This document shows, in pieces, positions 18,301 to 26,685 of a DNA stretch of 64,000 bases. The translations under genes were made by a program, and so were the position numbers. Numbering within the stretch: the stretch's first letter is position 1; every line of letters starts with the position of its first letter. The notes under the pieces were generated by a model. That model had not been told where the DNA came from, ran no database searches, and saw only the letters and a list, made by a program, of their open reading frames with translations. Source of the stretch: Marinovum sp048263515 (lineage in GTDB: Bacteria > Pseudomonadota > Alphaproteobacteria > Rhodobacterales > Rhodobacteraceae); the NCBI RefSeq assembly GCF_048263515.1, contig NZ_JBLXEC010000019.1:23458-87457 (forward strand). The letters run 5' to 3'.

Positions 18301-19457
18301 GGCCGGGCGGACCCCGCTGTCAGACCCAGCACGTCACACCAGGCCCCGACCACCGCATCGGGCGCATAGCGCTGCATGACCTCCGGGGCGGCCGCCGCCA
18401 GCCGTGTCCGGAGCGGGGCATCGCCCATCACCCTGTCGAGGGCGTCGGCCAGGGCCTCGACCGTCATGTCGCGAACCAGAACCCCGTCGACCCCGTCCTG
18501 GATGATTTCCTCCGGCCCGGTGTCACAGGTAAAGGCCACGCAGGCCCGGCCGGCCCCCATTGCCTCGACCAGCACGTTCGGAAAGCCCTCGAACCGCGAA
18601 CTGAGCACGAAGACATCGGCCGCGGCATACCAATCCGGCATGTTGCCCAGGTGGCCTGGCAGATGCACCCGGTCGGACAGCCCCGCCTGCGCGGCGGCAT
18701 CGAGGATATCCTGACCGGATATCCCTTCCTCGACACGGCCGGGCAGGAGGCCGGGAATGGCCAGATCCCAGTCCGGATGTCTGCCGGCAATGCGGGCAAA
18801 GGCTGCCAGAAGCAGGTCAAACCCCTTCTGATAGGGTTTGGTCCCCACCGCCAGCAAGAGCCTGCGCCCCTGGCCCAGACAGGCCTGCGGAGAGACCACC
18901 GGCGGCCCCGAGGGCAGGCGGGGCTGCACCGCGTTGGGGATGATGGTGACGTTCCGGCTGCCGGTTTCGCGGCGCAACCAGTCGGCGATCGGCTGCGTCT
19001 GGACAACCTGCGCATCGGAGAACCGATAGACCAGGCGGCGCAGGGTGCTCCATATCCGGTCCTGCTTGCGATGCCAGGGAGCATTGCGTTCCGACACAAC
19101 CACCCGCGTCCCTGTGCCGAAGCCCGAGACCACCGCCATGACCGATTCATGCGGCATCATCGCCAGCATCGCCGTGACCCGGTGCCGTCGCAACACCCGG
19201 CGCACTTGCCGGCAGCGGCGCAGGTTGATGAGCAGCTTGCCTGGCAGGCTGTTGCGTCCCTGGTCGAAGCCCACGGTCTCGCGCGCGATCCCCTCGGGCA
19301 GGGTGAAGAAGTCGCTCTCGGGAGAGGAATGCGTCAGCACGACCACATCATGCCCCAGGCGCTGCAGTTCGCTAGCCAGCCACACCGTGACACGCTCGGC
19401 CCCGCCCGCCTTGAGCGTCCCGATGAACAGGCAGACGCAGGGCCGCGCCGTGCTCAT
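18297..19457 (-). CDS. Glycosyltransferase family 4 protein
   Basis: A 386-residue GT-B glycosyltransferase starting at ATG 19457, where MSTARPCVCLFIGTLKAGGA begins the conserved fold. The C-terminal half has LLLAVGTKPYQKGFDLLL and SRFEGFPNVLVEAMGAGRA, the GT4 donor-site motifs. The chosen start overlaps the stop of the upstream sugar-transferase gene by four bases. A longer in-frame extension to 19994 runs through that gene and is not credible. Role: one sugar linkage of the glycan. Confidence 0.9.
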   Translation of the reverse strand: MSTARPCVCLFIGTLKAGGAERVTVWLASELQRLGHDVVVLTHSSPESDFFTLPEGIARETVGFDQGRNSLPGKLLINLRRCRQVRRVLRRHRVTAMLAMMPHESVMAVVSGFGTGTRVVVSERNAPWHRKQDRIWSTLRRLVYRFSDAQVVQTQPIADWLRRETGSRNVTIIPNAVQPRLPSGPPVVSPQACLGQGRRLLLAVGTKPYQKGFDLLLAAFARIAGRHPDWDLAIPGLLPGRVEEGISGQDILDAAAQAGLSDRVHLPGHLGNMPDWYAAADVFVLSSRFEGFPNVLVEAMGAGRACVAFTCDTGPEEIIQDGVDGVLVRDMTVEALADALDRVMGDAPLRTRLAAAAPEVMQRYAPDAVVGAWCDVLGLTAGSARP

Positions 19458-20242
19458 GACGCGTCGCCCTTCTGCGGCCGAAGCAGGCGCACGGCGATGC
19501 GCCGGGGCCATCCGACCATCCGTTTTGCCAGATACATCAGCCAGTCCCGCCGCTTGGCGAAGGAATAGCGGTGAAAGTGGCAGATCCGCGGCCGGGCCTC
19601 GCGCTTGCGCCACAGCCACAGGGTCTTCGGATAGCGGATGTTGTATTCCGGCGGCAGCGTGGCCAGCCGCAACTCCGACCGCCAGAGCAGCTCGCGCAGC
19701 GTGACCTGATCCTTGCGAAAGCCCGCCGCCTTGTAGCTGTCCGACCAGTCCTGCAGCAGCGCCCGGGTCCGGGCGTTGCGCCGCACCACGATGACGCCGG
19801 TGTTGAACTGCGGAAAGGCGTCGGGCAGCGCCCGGGTCCAGACCGCGCGGGTGGCGTGGCGGTTGCGGGCATGGGCATGGGCCATGGCCATGTCGAAGCG
19901 TTCGAGCAGCTCGAAGAGCTCGCTCACATCCTCGAGCACCCGGATATCGGCATCGAGAAACAGCGTGTGTTCGAAGGGCGATTTCATCAGGCAATCGACC
20001 TTCGAGCGGTGATGGGCGGAGGCAAGCTCGATCACCGGGTCGAACACTGCGCTCACCGGATGACCGAGCTTGCCGGCATCGGTGAACAGCGCGATGGGCA
20101 GATCCGGCATATGCGCGCGCACCGACCGGGCGGCCGCCTCGGCGCAGGCGATATAGCCTGCGCCGGTGGCGACGAAGACCACCCCGCGGGAGGGCAAGGG
20201 CCGCCGGAGGCCGTCAGGGGGGAGCGGAGCTTCACGGGTCAT
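19454..20242 (-). CDS. GT-A-type glycosyltransferase (GT8-like)
   Basis: A 262-residue protein with a Rossmann-like nucleotide-sugar fold: VVFVATGAGYIACAEAAARS, then LMKSPFEHTLFLDADIRV, where Asp-Ala-Asp is the metal-binding DxD motif. FPQFNTGVIVVRRN and KDQVTLREL resemble the acceptor side of galactosyltransferase-like GT8 enzymes. It has no signal peptide. It overlaps both neighbours by four bases (ATGA), so it belongs to the same operon as the sulfotransferase. Donor unknown. Confidence 0.75.
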   Translation of the reverse strand: MTREAPLPPDGLRRPLPSRGVVFVATGAGYIACAEAAARSVRAHMPDLPIALFTDAGKLGHPVSAVFDPVIELASAHHRSKVDCLMKSPFEHTLFLDADIRVLEDVSELFELLERFDMAMAHAHARNRHATRAVWTRALPDAFPQFNTGVIVVRRNARTRALLQDWSDSYKAAGFRKDQVTLRELLWRSELRLATLPPEYNIRYPKTLWLWRKREARPRICHFHRYSFAKRRDWLMYLAKRMVGWPRRIAVRLLRPQKGDAS

Positions 20243-21024
20243 TTCGAGGAGTTTTCCAGCAATTGGGCGTGGATCCGCGCCGGGTCCATGCCATCGCGCA
20301 GGCGCACGATCAGCCGCGCCAGGCGATAATCGGCGGTCGGTATTGCCCTTGAACGGCGCATCGCCGGCTTGCGGCAGTCGACCAGCTCGCGTCCGAGTCG
20401 CTCCGATAGGAGGTTCATGCCGGCATCCGATGTCATGAACTCCGCGTAGTCGAGCAGCAACAGCCGTGGATGCCTGCGTCTCAGATCCAGCAAACGTTGA
20501 TTATAGACACACCAGGCGCGCAAGGCGTCCGGCAGGAAGGTCGGGTCTCGGCTGATCCATCGTCGACCGGCACGGCGGACATAGTGTCCGAAAACCTCGA
20601 CAGGGTCCCGGAAAACGCCGATCAGAACGGGCGCATCCAGCACCTCCTGCCAGAAATCGAAGGTCAGGAGAGTGCGCGGATCCTTGAAGCCCCAGGGGGC
20701 CTCGCCCTGCTTCCGGATCAAGCTCTGCGCTTGATCGACCAGCGCCGGGTCAGGTCTGCCCTCAGGCAAGGACCTGATCAACCGTAGGCTTTCCACGCCA
20801 TCATCACCGAGAAGGTGCATATTGAGCGACCGGGTTTCGGCACGTTCCATCTTGTTGCCGTCATCGTAGCTGCCATTGGCCTCCGCACCGACCATGTCGA
20901 TACCGCTGCGGTGCAAGGTATCAGCGACTAGGGTCGTGCCGGACTTATGCATGCCCAGAACGACGACCGGATGGAAAAAAGCCAGTTCCGTTGAATCTTG
21001 CTGCAATGGTTCAGCCCTGATCAC
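20239..21024 (-). CDS. Sulfotransferase family protein
   Basis: A 261-residue protein with the PAPS-binding 5'-phosphosulfate loop VVVLGMHKSGTTL near the N-terminus and the 3'-phosphate motif IGVFRDPVEVFGHYVRRAG further on. These are the two hallmarks of cytosolic-type and carbohydrate sulfotransferases. It probably sulfates a hydroxyl on the glycan, which is common in marine alphaproteobacterial polysaccharides. No PAPS-synthesis genes are in the window. It overlaps the next glycosyltransferase gene by four bases. Confidence 0.88.
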   Translation of the reverse strand: MIRAEPLQQDSTELAFFHPVVVLGMHKSGTTLVADTLHRSGIDMVGAEANGSYDDGNKMERAETRSLNMHLLGDDGVESLRLIRSLPEGRPDPALVDQAQSLIRKQGEAPWGFKDPRTLLTFDFWQEVLDAPVLIGVFRDPVEVFGHYVRRAGRRWISRDPTFLPDALRAWCVYNQRLLDLRRRHPRLLLLDYAEFMTSDAGMNLLSERLGRELVDCRKPAMRRSRAIPTADYRLARLIVRLRDGMDPARIHAQLLENSSK

Positions 21025-21062
21025 ATTGGGTATATCTTGAACACGCCCCGAAATCCCGGCCC

Positions 21063-22418
21063 CTAGACAAGCCTCTTCAACAGCTCCAGAAAGGAGTCCG
21101 ACTGGAAGTCGACACGGGTCGCGCCGAGGGATTTTTCATTTTCAGACAGCATCCGGCAAAATGCGTCAGCCGTCATGTCGGGAAGAGCGGCCATGACGTC
21201 TCCTTGATCCGTCAAGTTGAACACAGGGCAACCTATGGAAGCCGCCCGTAGAAGCGATGTGCTCGCGCAGCCGATGACACATCGGCTTGCCAAGGCATCC
21301 ACAACAAGGGAATTGGACGATACCTCATATCGAGACCGAATTTCTTTCATGATCCGCGGATCATCGATTTCCTTGGATTTCGGATGCAACCGTATCGAGA
21401 ACCTATATCCTGCATCCCGGCACGCCTTGCTCAACACCTCGAAGAAGTCCAAGACCTCCCAGCCACCAATCCGCAATAGGTTTTCCTCGAGTTTGATCGG
21501 CCCGGCGAAATAGGTAATTACTTTCTCGGCGTCACTTTGCCGCCAAGCATCGCGTGGATCCCCCTCGACGCCGGTGAACCCGAAGGAGAGAACCTTCTGG
21601 CAATCTCGTGGAGACATCTCGACGATCTTTTGTCTTTCTGTCTCGGTGAAAACCACGAGGTAATCTGCGTTCACCGGAAGCACGGCTGCGGCTGCCCCCT
21701 TGTTCAGCCTGAGATAGCCATGGAAGAAGACAATCGTCGGAATCCCCTCCCGCTTACAGGCTTCGATCAAGATCACATTGTGAGCCGCCCGGTGCTCGCC
21801 AAGCACCACAAGTTTCCGTTTCGACAACCTCAGAATTTTTCGGATATACTCTATCTCTCTTTCGAGAGCATTTTCGATGTCCCGGAACAGGGTGTCGTCA
21901 CTCAGGATATTGCGCAAGCCTTCACGCGCCGAGCGAATAAAGAACTTTTTCCACTTCCCTCCCGCCAGTGGTAGACTGCTGGAGGAAACATCAAGTTTTT
22001 CAAGTTTTCCGCGAACAGACGCGCTATGGCCAGCATTCAAATGTGGCTCAGAGACCCTCCACAACCTTTCTTCACCTAATTTGCGAACAGCTTCACGCAC
22101 GTCACGATGAGAGTGTTGAAGGGAACAGAGCTCGATACTGGGGCGCCTGGCTGTCAAAGGCGTTTTGCGGAGCACCTCAACCACAGACTTGTAGATAAAC
22201 CTCTTATTGCAACTCTGCGCATGCTGAAGCAATTGATTGGCTTGCCGCCGCCTGCCACTTTCAGTGTCATGATGTTCCAGAATGCACCTGAAGACCTGGA
22301 CAGTCGTAGAGTCGCCATGCCGGGAGACGACAGGGCTGTTATTGAACTGTTCTTCAAATTGCACCCTGCGCAGATTACCTGAGCTCAAGCTCGATGGGGC
22401 TATTTCGCTTTGTGCCAT
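21063..22418 (-). CDS. GT-B-like protein of unknown activity (capsule-type)
   Basis: A 451-residue protein I cannot name. The C-terminal half looks like a GT-B donor domain: LVVLGEHRAAHNVILIEACK, TIVFFHGYLRLN, VITYFAGPIKLEEN, IRLHPKSKEID, and CASTSLLRAASIGCPVFNL. These resemble the layout of CDP-glycerol glycerophosphotransferase-like or polysialyltransferase-like enzymes (a conserved HPK block and a late Ser-Thr-Ser loop). The N-terminal ~170 residues are basic and show no motif. Codon use is less GC-rich than neighbours, suggesting separate acquisition. It lies 38 bases downstream of nothing but a short spacer to the sulfotransferase. Confidence 0.6.
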   Translation of the reverse strand: MAQSEIAPSSLSSGNLRRVQFEEQFNNSPVVSRHGDSTTVQVFRCILEHHDTESGRRRQANQLLQHAQSCNKRFIYKSVVEVLRKTPLTARRPSIELCSLQHSHRDVREAVRKLGEERLWRVSEPHLNAGHSASVRGKLEKLDVSSSSLPLAGGKWKKFFIRSAREGLRNILSDDTLFRDIENALEREIEYIRKILRLSKRKLVVLGEHRAAHNVILIEACKREGIPTIVFFHGYLRLNKGAAAAVLPVNADYLVVFTETERQKIVEMSPRDCQKVLSFGFTGVEGDPRDAWRQSDAEKVITYFAGPIKLEENLLRIGGWEVLDFFEVLSKACRDAGYRFSIRLHPKSKEIDDPRIMKEIRSRYEVSSNSLVVDALASRCVIGCASTSLLRAASIGCPVFNLTDQGDVMAALPDMTADAFCRMLSENEKSLGATRVDFQSDSFLELLKRLV

Positions 22419-22468
22419 CTCAACCTCTCAGATATCCAAATAAAAATGACAAAGACGCGGCGGCCCAT

Positions 22469-23980
22469 CTACACCTCCGACCGGGTCGTGAGTTTGCCGA
22501 CCGACGCGAAATCCACCTTCGGGATATTCGCCTTCACCTTCTCGAGCTGGTCCTTCGACAGGCCCGGCAGCGCCTCGCGCGCAGCGGCGAGCCTGGTCAA
22601 CTCGGCGACGACCGTCCCGATGTCGGCGGCCTTGATCACCGCCAGGTCGTAGGGGATGAGCGCGGGGCGGAGGAAATCATTGGCCTGCCGCTCGACCGTC
22701 GTCAGGTATCCGATGACGGGCACGCCGAAACTGGCGGCATGGAAGACCGCAGTCGAATACCCGCCGACAATCACATCGACCCGGTCGCAGAACCGGTCCA
22801 TCGGCACATCGGCGTGGTCACATATCCGGAGGTTGGAATAGTGATCGCTCAGATGCGAGAAGGCCTTTGCATTGCCGCCCGGCGGCCGTGTCTTGAGATA
22901 GATCTCCACGTCGAGCCCGGCGATGTCCGGTATGACCTCGGTGATGAAATCATTCACGCCGAGAAACATCCCGACCCGCAGCCTACTGTGCCCGGCGGCC
23001 GCATGCGCCCGGCCGTTCACGGGCTGTCTCTCCGGCGTTTCCATGCCGACCACCGCGACGTCCAGTTGCGGGTTCACGCGCGCCACTTCCCGCCTGCAAT
23101 GCTCCGTCATCAGGATGGCGCCGGAAAAACAGGACAAGTCATAGAGCCTGCCGATCGGGCAGGGCAACTTGTACCAGATCGTATGCGACACGAAGACCGC
23201 CCTGGCGTTCTGGTCGTGACTGGCAAGCAGCGCCGCGGTGACGAAGGCCGTCCTCGGCCGCCCGGTAAAGACCAGCCTGTCATCCCCCCTCAGCTGCCGC
23301 GAGAAGAAGTCCCGATAGGTCTCAAGTTTCCGGAGCGCGCTCCGCGTGTAGAGGTAGACAAACAGCTTCTGGAAAGGGTTGAGCCGCGTCGCCCGCAGCC
23401 CCAGCCGGAGTTCCCGCAGGAACTGCGCCGCCGCCGCCCCGGGCTGCCATTTCGCGCTTGCGGCCGCATCCGCCATCAGCAGGGCATACCCCCGGCGCCG
23501 GATATCCTCCTCGACCCGGGAATTCCCGCCCGAGTAGACAAAGACCACCTCCTCCTTTTCAAAGGAACTGGCGGCGACATTCGCCAGGGCATCCACGCCG
23601 GTCGCCGGAGAGACCACGAACAGGGCTTTCGGGTTCGCGATCCGCGGGCCGCTGTCCTCGACCGCAGCCCCCCGGGCCGGCCTGAGCCTCTCGATCGCGC
23701 TCCTCGCAATGATCTTGGCAATCAGGACAGCCTGCTCAGAGGCCGAAGACCGGTAGATCCAATAGGCGTTCCGGATCTCCTTTTCCAGAAGATCGTGGAG
23801 CTTGAAGCCATGCACCGAGGCGCCGCAGGCGTGCTTTATCCTCTCGAAATCGGCGAGGAACAGCTTGTAGTGATGAATCTGGTCCTTGTCCCAGTTGCGC
23901 CTCTGATTGGGCCTCAATGTCGACAGAAGGGCGGCTTTCGCCCGGCGCAGGGGGCTCGTTTGCAGGCTGTCAGCAGTCAT
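22469..23980 (-). CDS. GT-B-like protein of unknown activity
   Basis: A 503-residue protein, started at ATG 23980, which overlaps the stop of pseG by four bases. The middle reads LVFTGRPRTAFVTAALLASH and VFVSHTIWYKLPCPIG. The donor half reads IYLKTRPPGGNAKAFSHLSD and VDVIVGGYSTAVFHAASFGV. This is the same general layout as the neighbouring 451-residue protein (basic phosphate-binding block, then a Ser-Thr loop), so the two may be distant relatives acting on similar donors. Its position directly after pseG makes transfer of a nonulosonic acid or phosphoryl-linked group possible, but this is inference. Confidence 0.6.
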   Translation of the reverse strand: MTADSLQTSPLRRAKAALLSTLRPNQRRNWDKDQIHHYKLFLADFERIKHACGASVHGFKLHDLLEKEIRNAYWIYRSSASEQAVLIAKIIARSAIERLRPARGAAVEDSGPRIANPKALFVVSPATGVDALANVAASSFEKEEVVFVYSGGNSRVEEDIRRRGYALLMADAAASAKWQPGAAAAQFLRELRLGLRATRLNPFQKLFVYLYTRSALRKLETYRDFFSRQLRGDDRLVFTGRPRTAFVTAALLASHDQNARAVFVSHTIWYKLPCPIGRLYDLSCFSGAILMTEHCRREVARVNPQLDVAVVGMETPERQPVNGRAHAAAGHSRLRVGMFLGVNDFITEVIPDIAGLDVEIYLKTRPPGGNAKAFSHLSDHYSNLRICDHADVPMDRFCDRVDVIVGGYSTAVFHAASFGVPVIGYLTTVERQANDFLRPALIPYDLAVIKAADIGTVVAELTRLAAAREALPGLSKDQLEKVKANIPKVDFASVGKLTTRSEV

Positions 23981-25074
23981 TGCACCACGCTGGCCTCCAT
24001 CTCGGTCACCACCCGCGCGGCCCCGAGGCCGTCCACCAGGGCCGCCGCGGCGTCGCTCATCGCGCCGAGCCGCGCGGCGGGCGTCACCTCGTCCAGGGCC
24101 GTGACCAGCCCGGCCGTCGGATCCGCCGGGTCGCCGAACCGGAGCGCCGCACCGGAGGCGCAGAGCGCCGCGGCCGAGGGCGCCTGATTGGGCGCTAGCA
24201 CGGCAAGCAACGTCGGCACGCCCAGACAGCACCGCTCCCATGAGGTGGTGCCGCCCGCCCCGATCGCCAGGTCGGCCTCGGCCATCAGCGCCGCCATGTT
24301 GTTCGCGCCGACGCAGACCCTTGTCGGCACCGGCATGAGGGCGGCGCGGCGCGCGACCGCCTCGCGGGCCGGCGCAGAGCAGCCGAGCACGACGGTGATC
24401 CGGCTCCCGGCCGGAAGCGGGCAGTCCGCCAGCCTGTCAAGCACCCGGGTCGTGACATCGTCGCGATCGACCCCGCCCAGCGAAACCAGGATATGCGCCA
24501 GCCGCTGCGGCGCGCGCCGGGCCAGGCTCTCGGCGCGCTGGGCTGCGAATTCGGCCCGCAGCAGGGCGTAGCGCGGACCGATCAGCAGCGCTGTGCCAGA
24601 CGGGACGCGTCCGCGGTAATCCTGCGCCATTCGCCCCAGGGTCTGGTCGAGCAGCAGGTCGCAGCTGTGGGGGCGATCCGCGAGATCGTCGAGCACCATG
24701 AGCCGGCCGCCCGCGGGCCGCGCCGCGCGTTCCCAGGCGGCGTCGAGCGCGTAGTGATCCAGCACCAGCCAGTCCGGCGAGATCCGATCCAGCACCGCCC
24801 GGCTCTGCGCCGCATCGCAGGCGCCGCTGACGCCAAGCCAGCGGGAGTGCACCGTGCGCCCGTCATCCTGCGGGTCAGCCGCGGGCAGCAGATGGCACGT
24901 CAGCCCCTGCGCGCGGATGCTGTCAGCCAGATGGCCGGGCAGATCGCGACACAGGAAATGGCACTCCGCCCCCCGCGTCTGCAGGGCAGCGGCCAGCGTG
25001 AGGCAACGCATGACATGGCCGGTGCCGATGTCGATCGAGGCATCGGCGCGAAAGGCGACGACCGGCGCGCTCAT
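23977..25074 (-). CDS. pseG: PseG: UDP-2,4-diacetamido-2,4,6-trideoxy-beta-L-altropyranose hydrolase
   Basis: About 365 residues. The N-terminus FRADASIDIGTGHVMRCLTL carries the conserved His of PseG, which removes UDP in pseudaminic acid synthesis. Further motifs are LVLDHYALD, MVLDDLADRPH, DLLLDQTLG and GAGGTTSWERCCLGVP in the GT-B-type UDP-binding half. ATG 25074 starts the conserved fold and overlaps the stop of the pseF remnant by four bases, as in a pseB-pseC-pseF-pseG operon. The protein looks complete. Its product is the substrate of a PseI-type synthase such as the fragment at the window start. Confidence 0.9.
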   Translation of the reverse strand: MSAPVVAFRADASIDIGTGHVMRCLTLAAALQTRGAECHFLCRDLPGHLADSIRAQGLTCHLLPAADPQDDGRTVHSRWLGVSGACDAAQSRAVLDRISPDWLVLDHYALDAAWERAARPAGGRLMVLDDLADRPHSCDLLLDQTLGRMAQDYRGRVPSGTALLIGPRYALLRAEFAAQRAESLARRAPQRLAHILVSLGGVDRDDVTTRVLDRLADCPLPAGSRITVVLGCSAPAREAVARRAALMPVPTRVCVGANNMAALMAEADLAIGAGGTTSWERCCLGVPTLLAVLAPNQAPSAAALCASGAALRFGDPADPTAGLVTALDEVTPAARLGAMSDAAAALVDGLGAARVVTEMEASVVQ

Positions 25075-25349
25075 CGCCCCGGCTCCGGCGCCCCGAACAG
25101 CCGCTCGGCCATGCGCCAGTCTTCCGCGGTATCGATGTCCTGGGCGCATGTTGCGAAGAGGTCCTCCGCATCCCGCCGCAGGGCGCGCTGGATCAAAAAG
25201 GCGAAGCGGGAGAGCGGAAAGACATTAGCGCCGCTTTGCAGGGCGGCTGCGATGGGCCAGGCGATCATCGGACGGCCGCAGAACGCGCGGATGTTCTTGC
25301 GGGGGATGCGCCTGCTGCCCCCGCGGGCCGGGATGACCGCAAGCCTCAT
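25071..25349 (-). pseudogene. pseF: pseF (pseudaminate cytidylyltransferase) with in-frame internal deletions
   Basis: The 92-residue frame begins exactly like PseF: VIPARGGSRRIPRKNI (CTP-binding motif), then GRPMIAWPIAAALQSG. It jumps to VFPLSRFAFLIQRALRRD, which corresponds to a region about 130 residues into a full-length enzyme. It then jumps again to the C-terminal AQDIDTAEDWRMAE block. Full-length PseF is about 230 residues, so roughly 90 and 50 residues are missing at two points, with the frame kept. The sugar-binding and catalytic middle is lost, so it should be inactive in CMP-pseudaminate formation. Start and stop keep 4-base overlaps with pseC and pseG. A misassembly is possible. 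Confidence 0.75.
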
Positions 25350-26494
25350 GCCGCCAACTCTGCGGCAAGCGCCGCGACCACCTCGTCCTGCATGGCCTCG
25401 GTCATCGTCGGAAACAGCGGGATGCTGATCGCCTCGGCGTAGTAGCGCTCGGCCTCGGGGAAATTCCCCGGGGCAAAGCCCCGCGCGCGGTAATAGGGCT
25501 GCAGGTGGACGGGAATGTAATGCAGGTTCACCCCGATCCCCCGGTTTCGCAACCCCTCGAAGATCGCGCGGTGCCGCGCAGCCTCGACCCGCACCACATA
25601 GAGATGCCAGGCCGAGACCACACCCTCGGACCGGCCCGGCAGGGTGACGGGCAGATCGGCGAGCAGGCGGTCATAGCGATCGGCAAGCGCCCCCCGCCGC
25701 GCCACGTAGTCGCCAAGCCGCGCCATCTGGGCCCGGCCGAGCGCCGCGGAGACATCCGTCATCCGATAGTTCCAGCCGAGTTCGACCATCTGGTAATACC
25801 AGGGGCCGTCGGACGCATGGGTCATCTCCTTAGGGTCGCGGGTGATGCCGTGACTGCGCAACCGGGCCATCCGGTTGGCAAGCCCGGCCTCCTGCGTGAC
25901 CGCCATGCCGCCTTCGCCCGAAGTCACGATCTTGACCGGGTGGAAGCTGAAGACCGTGATGTCGCTGTGGGCACAGGCCCCGACGGGCCGGTCTCCGGCG
26001 CGCCCCCCGATGGCGTGCGAGGCGTCCTCGATCACCCGTATCCCGTATTTGCGGGCCAGCGCGCCGATCGCCTCCATGTCGCAGGACAGTCCGGTCAGAT
26101 GTACCGGAACGATCACCTTGGGCAGCTGTCCCGCGCCATCGGCCGCGCGCAGCTTGTCCTCGAGCCGGTCAGGACAGAGATTGGCCGTGACCGGATCGAT
26201 ATCGACGAAATCCACAGTCGCCCCGCAGTAGCGCGCGCAATTGGCCGAGGCCACAAAGGTGTTGGGCGAGGTCCAGAGCCTGTCCCCCGGCCCCAGGTCG
26301 AGCGCGACACAGGCGATATGCAGGGCCGAGGTCGCGCTGTTCACCGCCACCGCATGGGCGGCACCCGTGGCCTCTGCCACAGCAGCCTCGAAGGCCGGAA
26401 CAGCCGGGCCCTGGGTCAGGAAATCCGACCGCAGAACTTCGGTCACCGCGTCGACATCCTCTTGCCGGATGTCCTGCCGTCCATAGGGGATCAT
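25346..26494 (-). CDS. pseC: PseC: UDP-4-amino-4,6-dideoxy-N-acetyl-beta-L-altrosamine transaminase
   Basis: A 382-residue DegT/DnrJ/EryC1 aminotransferase. MIPYGRQDIRQEDVDAV is the typical N-terminus. AVNSATSALHIAC and PVHLTGLSCDM line the PLP pocket, VIEDASHAIGG supplies the ring-stacking Asp, and FSFHPVKIVTSGEGG carries the Schiff-base Lys (about residue 187). It adds the 4-amino group to the PseB product using glutamate. The start at 26494 has a strong AAGGAAG ribosome binding site eight bases away. A longer frame upstream is not conserved. Confidence 0.92.
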   Translation of the reverse strand: MIPYGRQDIRQEDVDAVTEVLRSDFLTQGPAVPAFEAAVAEATGAAHAVAVNSATSALHIACVALDLGPGDRLWTSPNTFVASANCARYCGATVDFVDIDPVTANLCPDRLEDKLRAADGAGQLPKVIVPVHLTGLSCDMEAIGALARKYGIRVIEDASHAIGGRAGDRPVGACAHSDITVFSFHPVKIVTSGEGGMAVTQEAGLANRMARLRSHGITRDPKEMTHASDGPWYYQMVELGWNYRMTDVSAALGRAQMARLGDYVARRGALADRYDRLLADLPVTLPGRSEGVVSAWHLYVVRVEAARHRAIFEGLRNRGIGVNLHYIPVHLQPYYRARGFAPGNFPEAERYYAEAISIPLFPTMTEAMQDEVVAALAAELAA

Positions 26495-26685
26495 GTTGCT
26501 TCCTTTATGCCTCGAGGTGTCCTGATAGACCCCGGGAGAGTGTCGTTCATCTGCAAGGGCTGGGCAGAGGCCGCCGCAGCCTGCGCCACCAAGGCCCTCC
26601 GCAGTCAAGATCGGGCCAGGGACCTTCAACCGGGGGCCGTCAAACGGTGTCCCGCCGGCGGCCCGGGCGGCGACGGCGAGACCAC

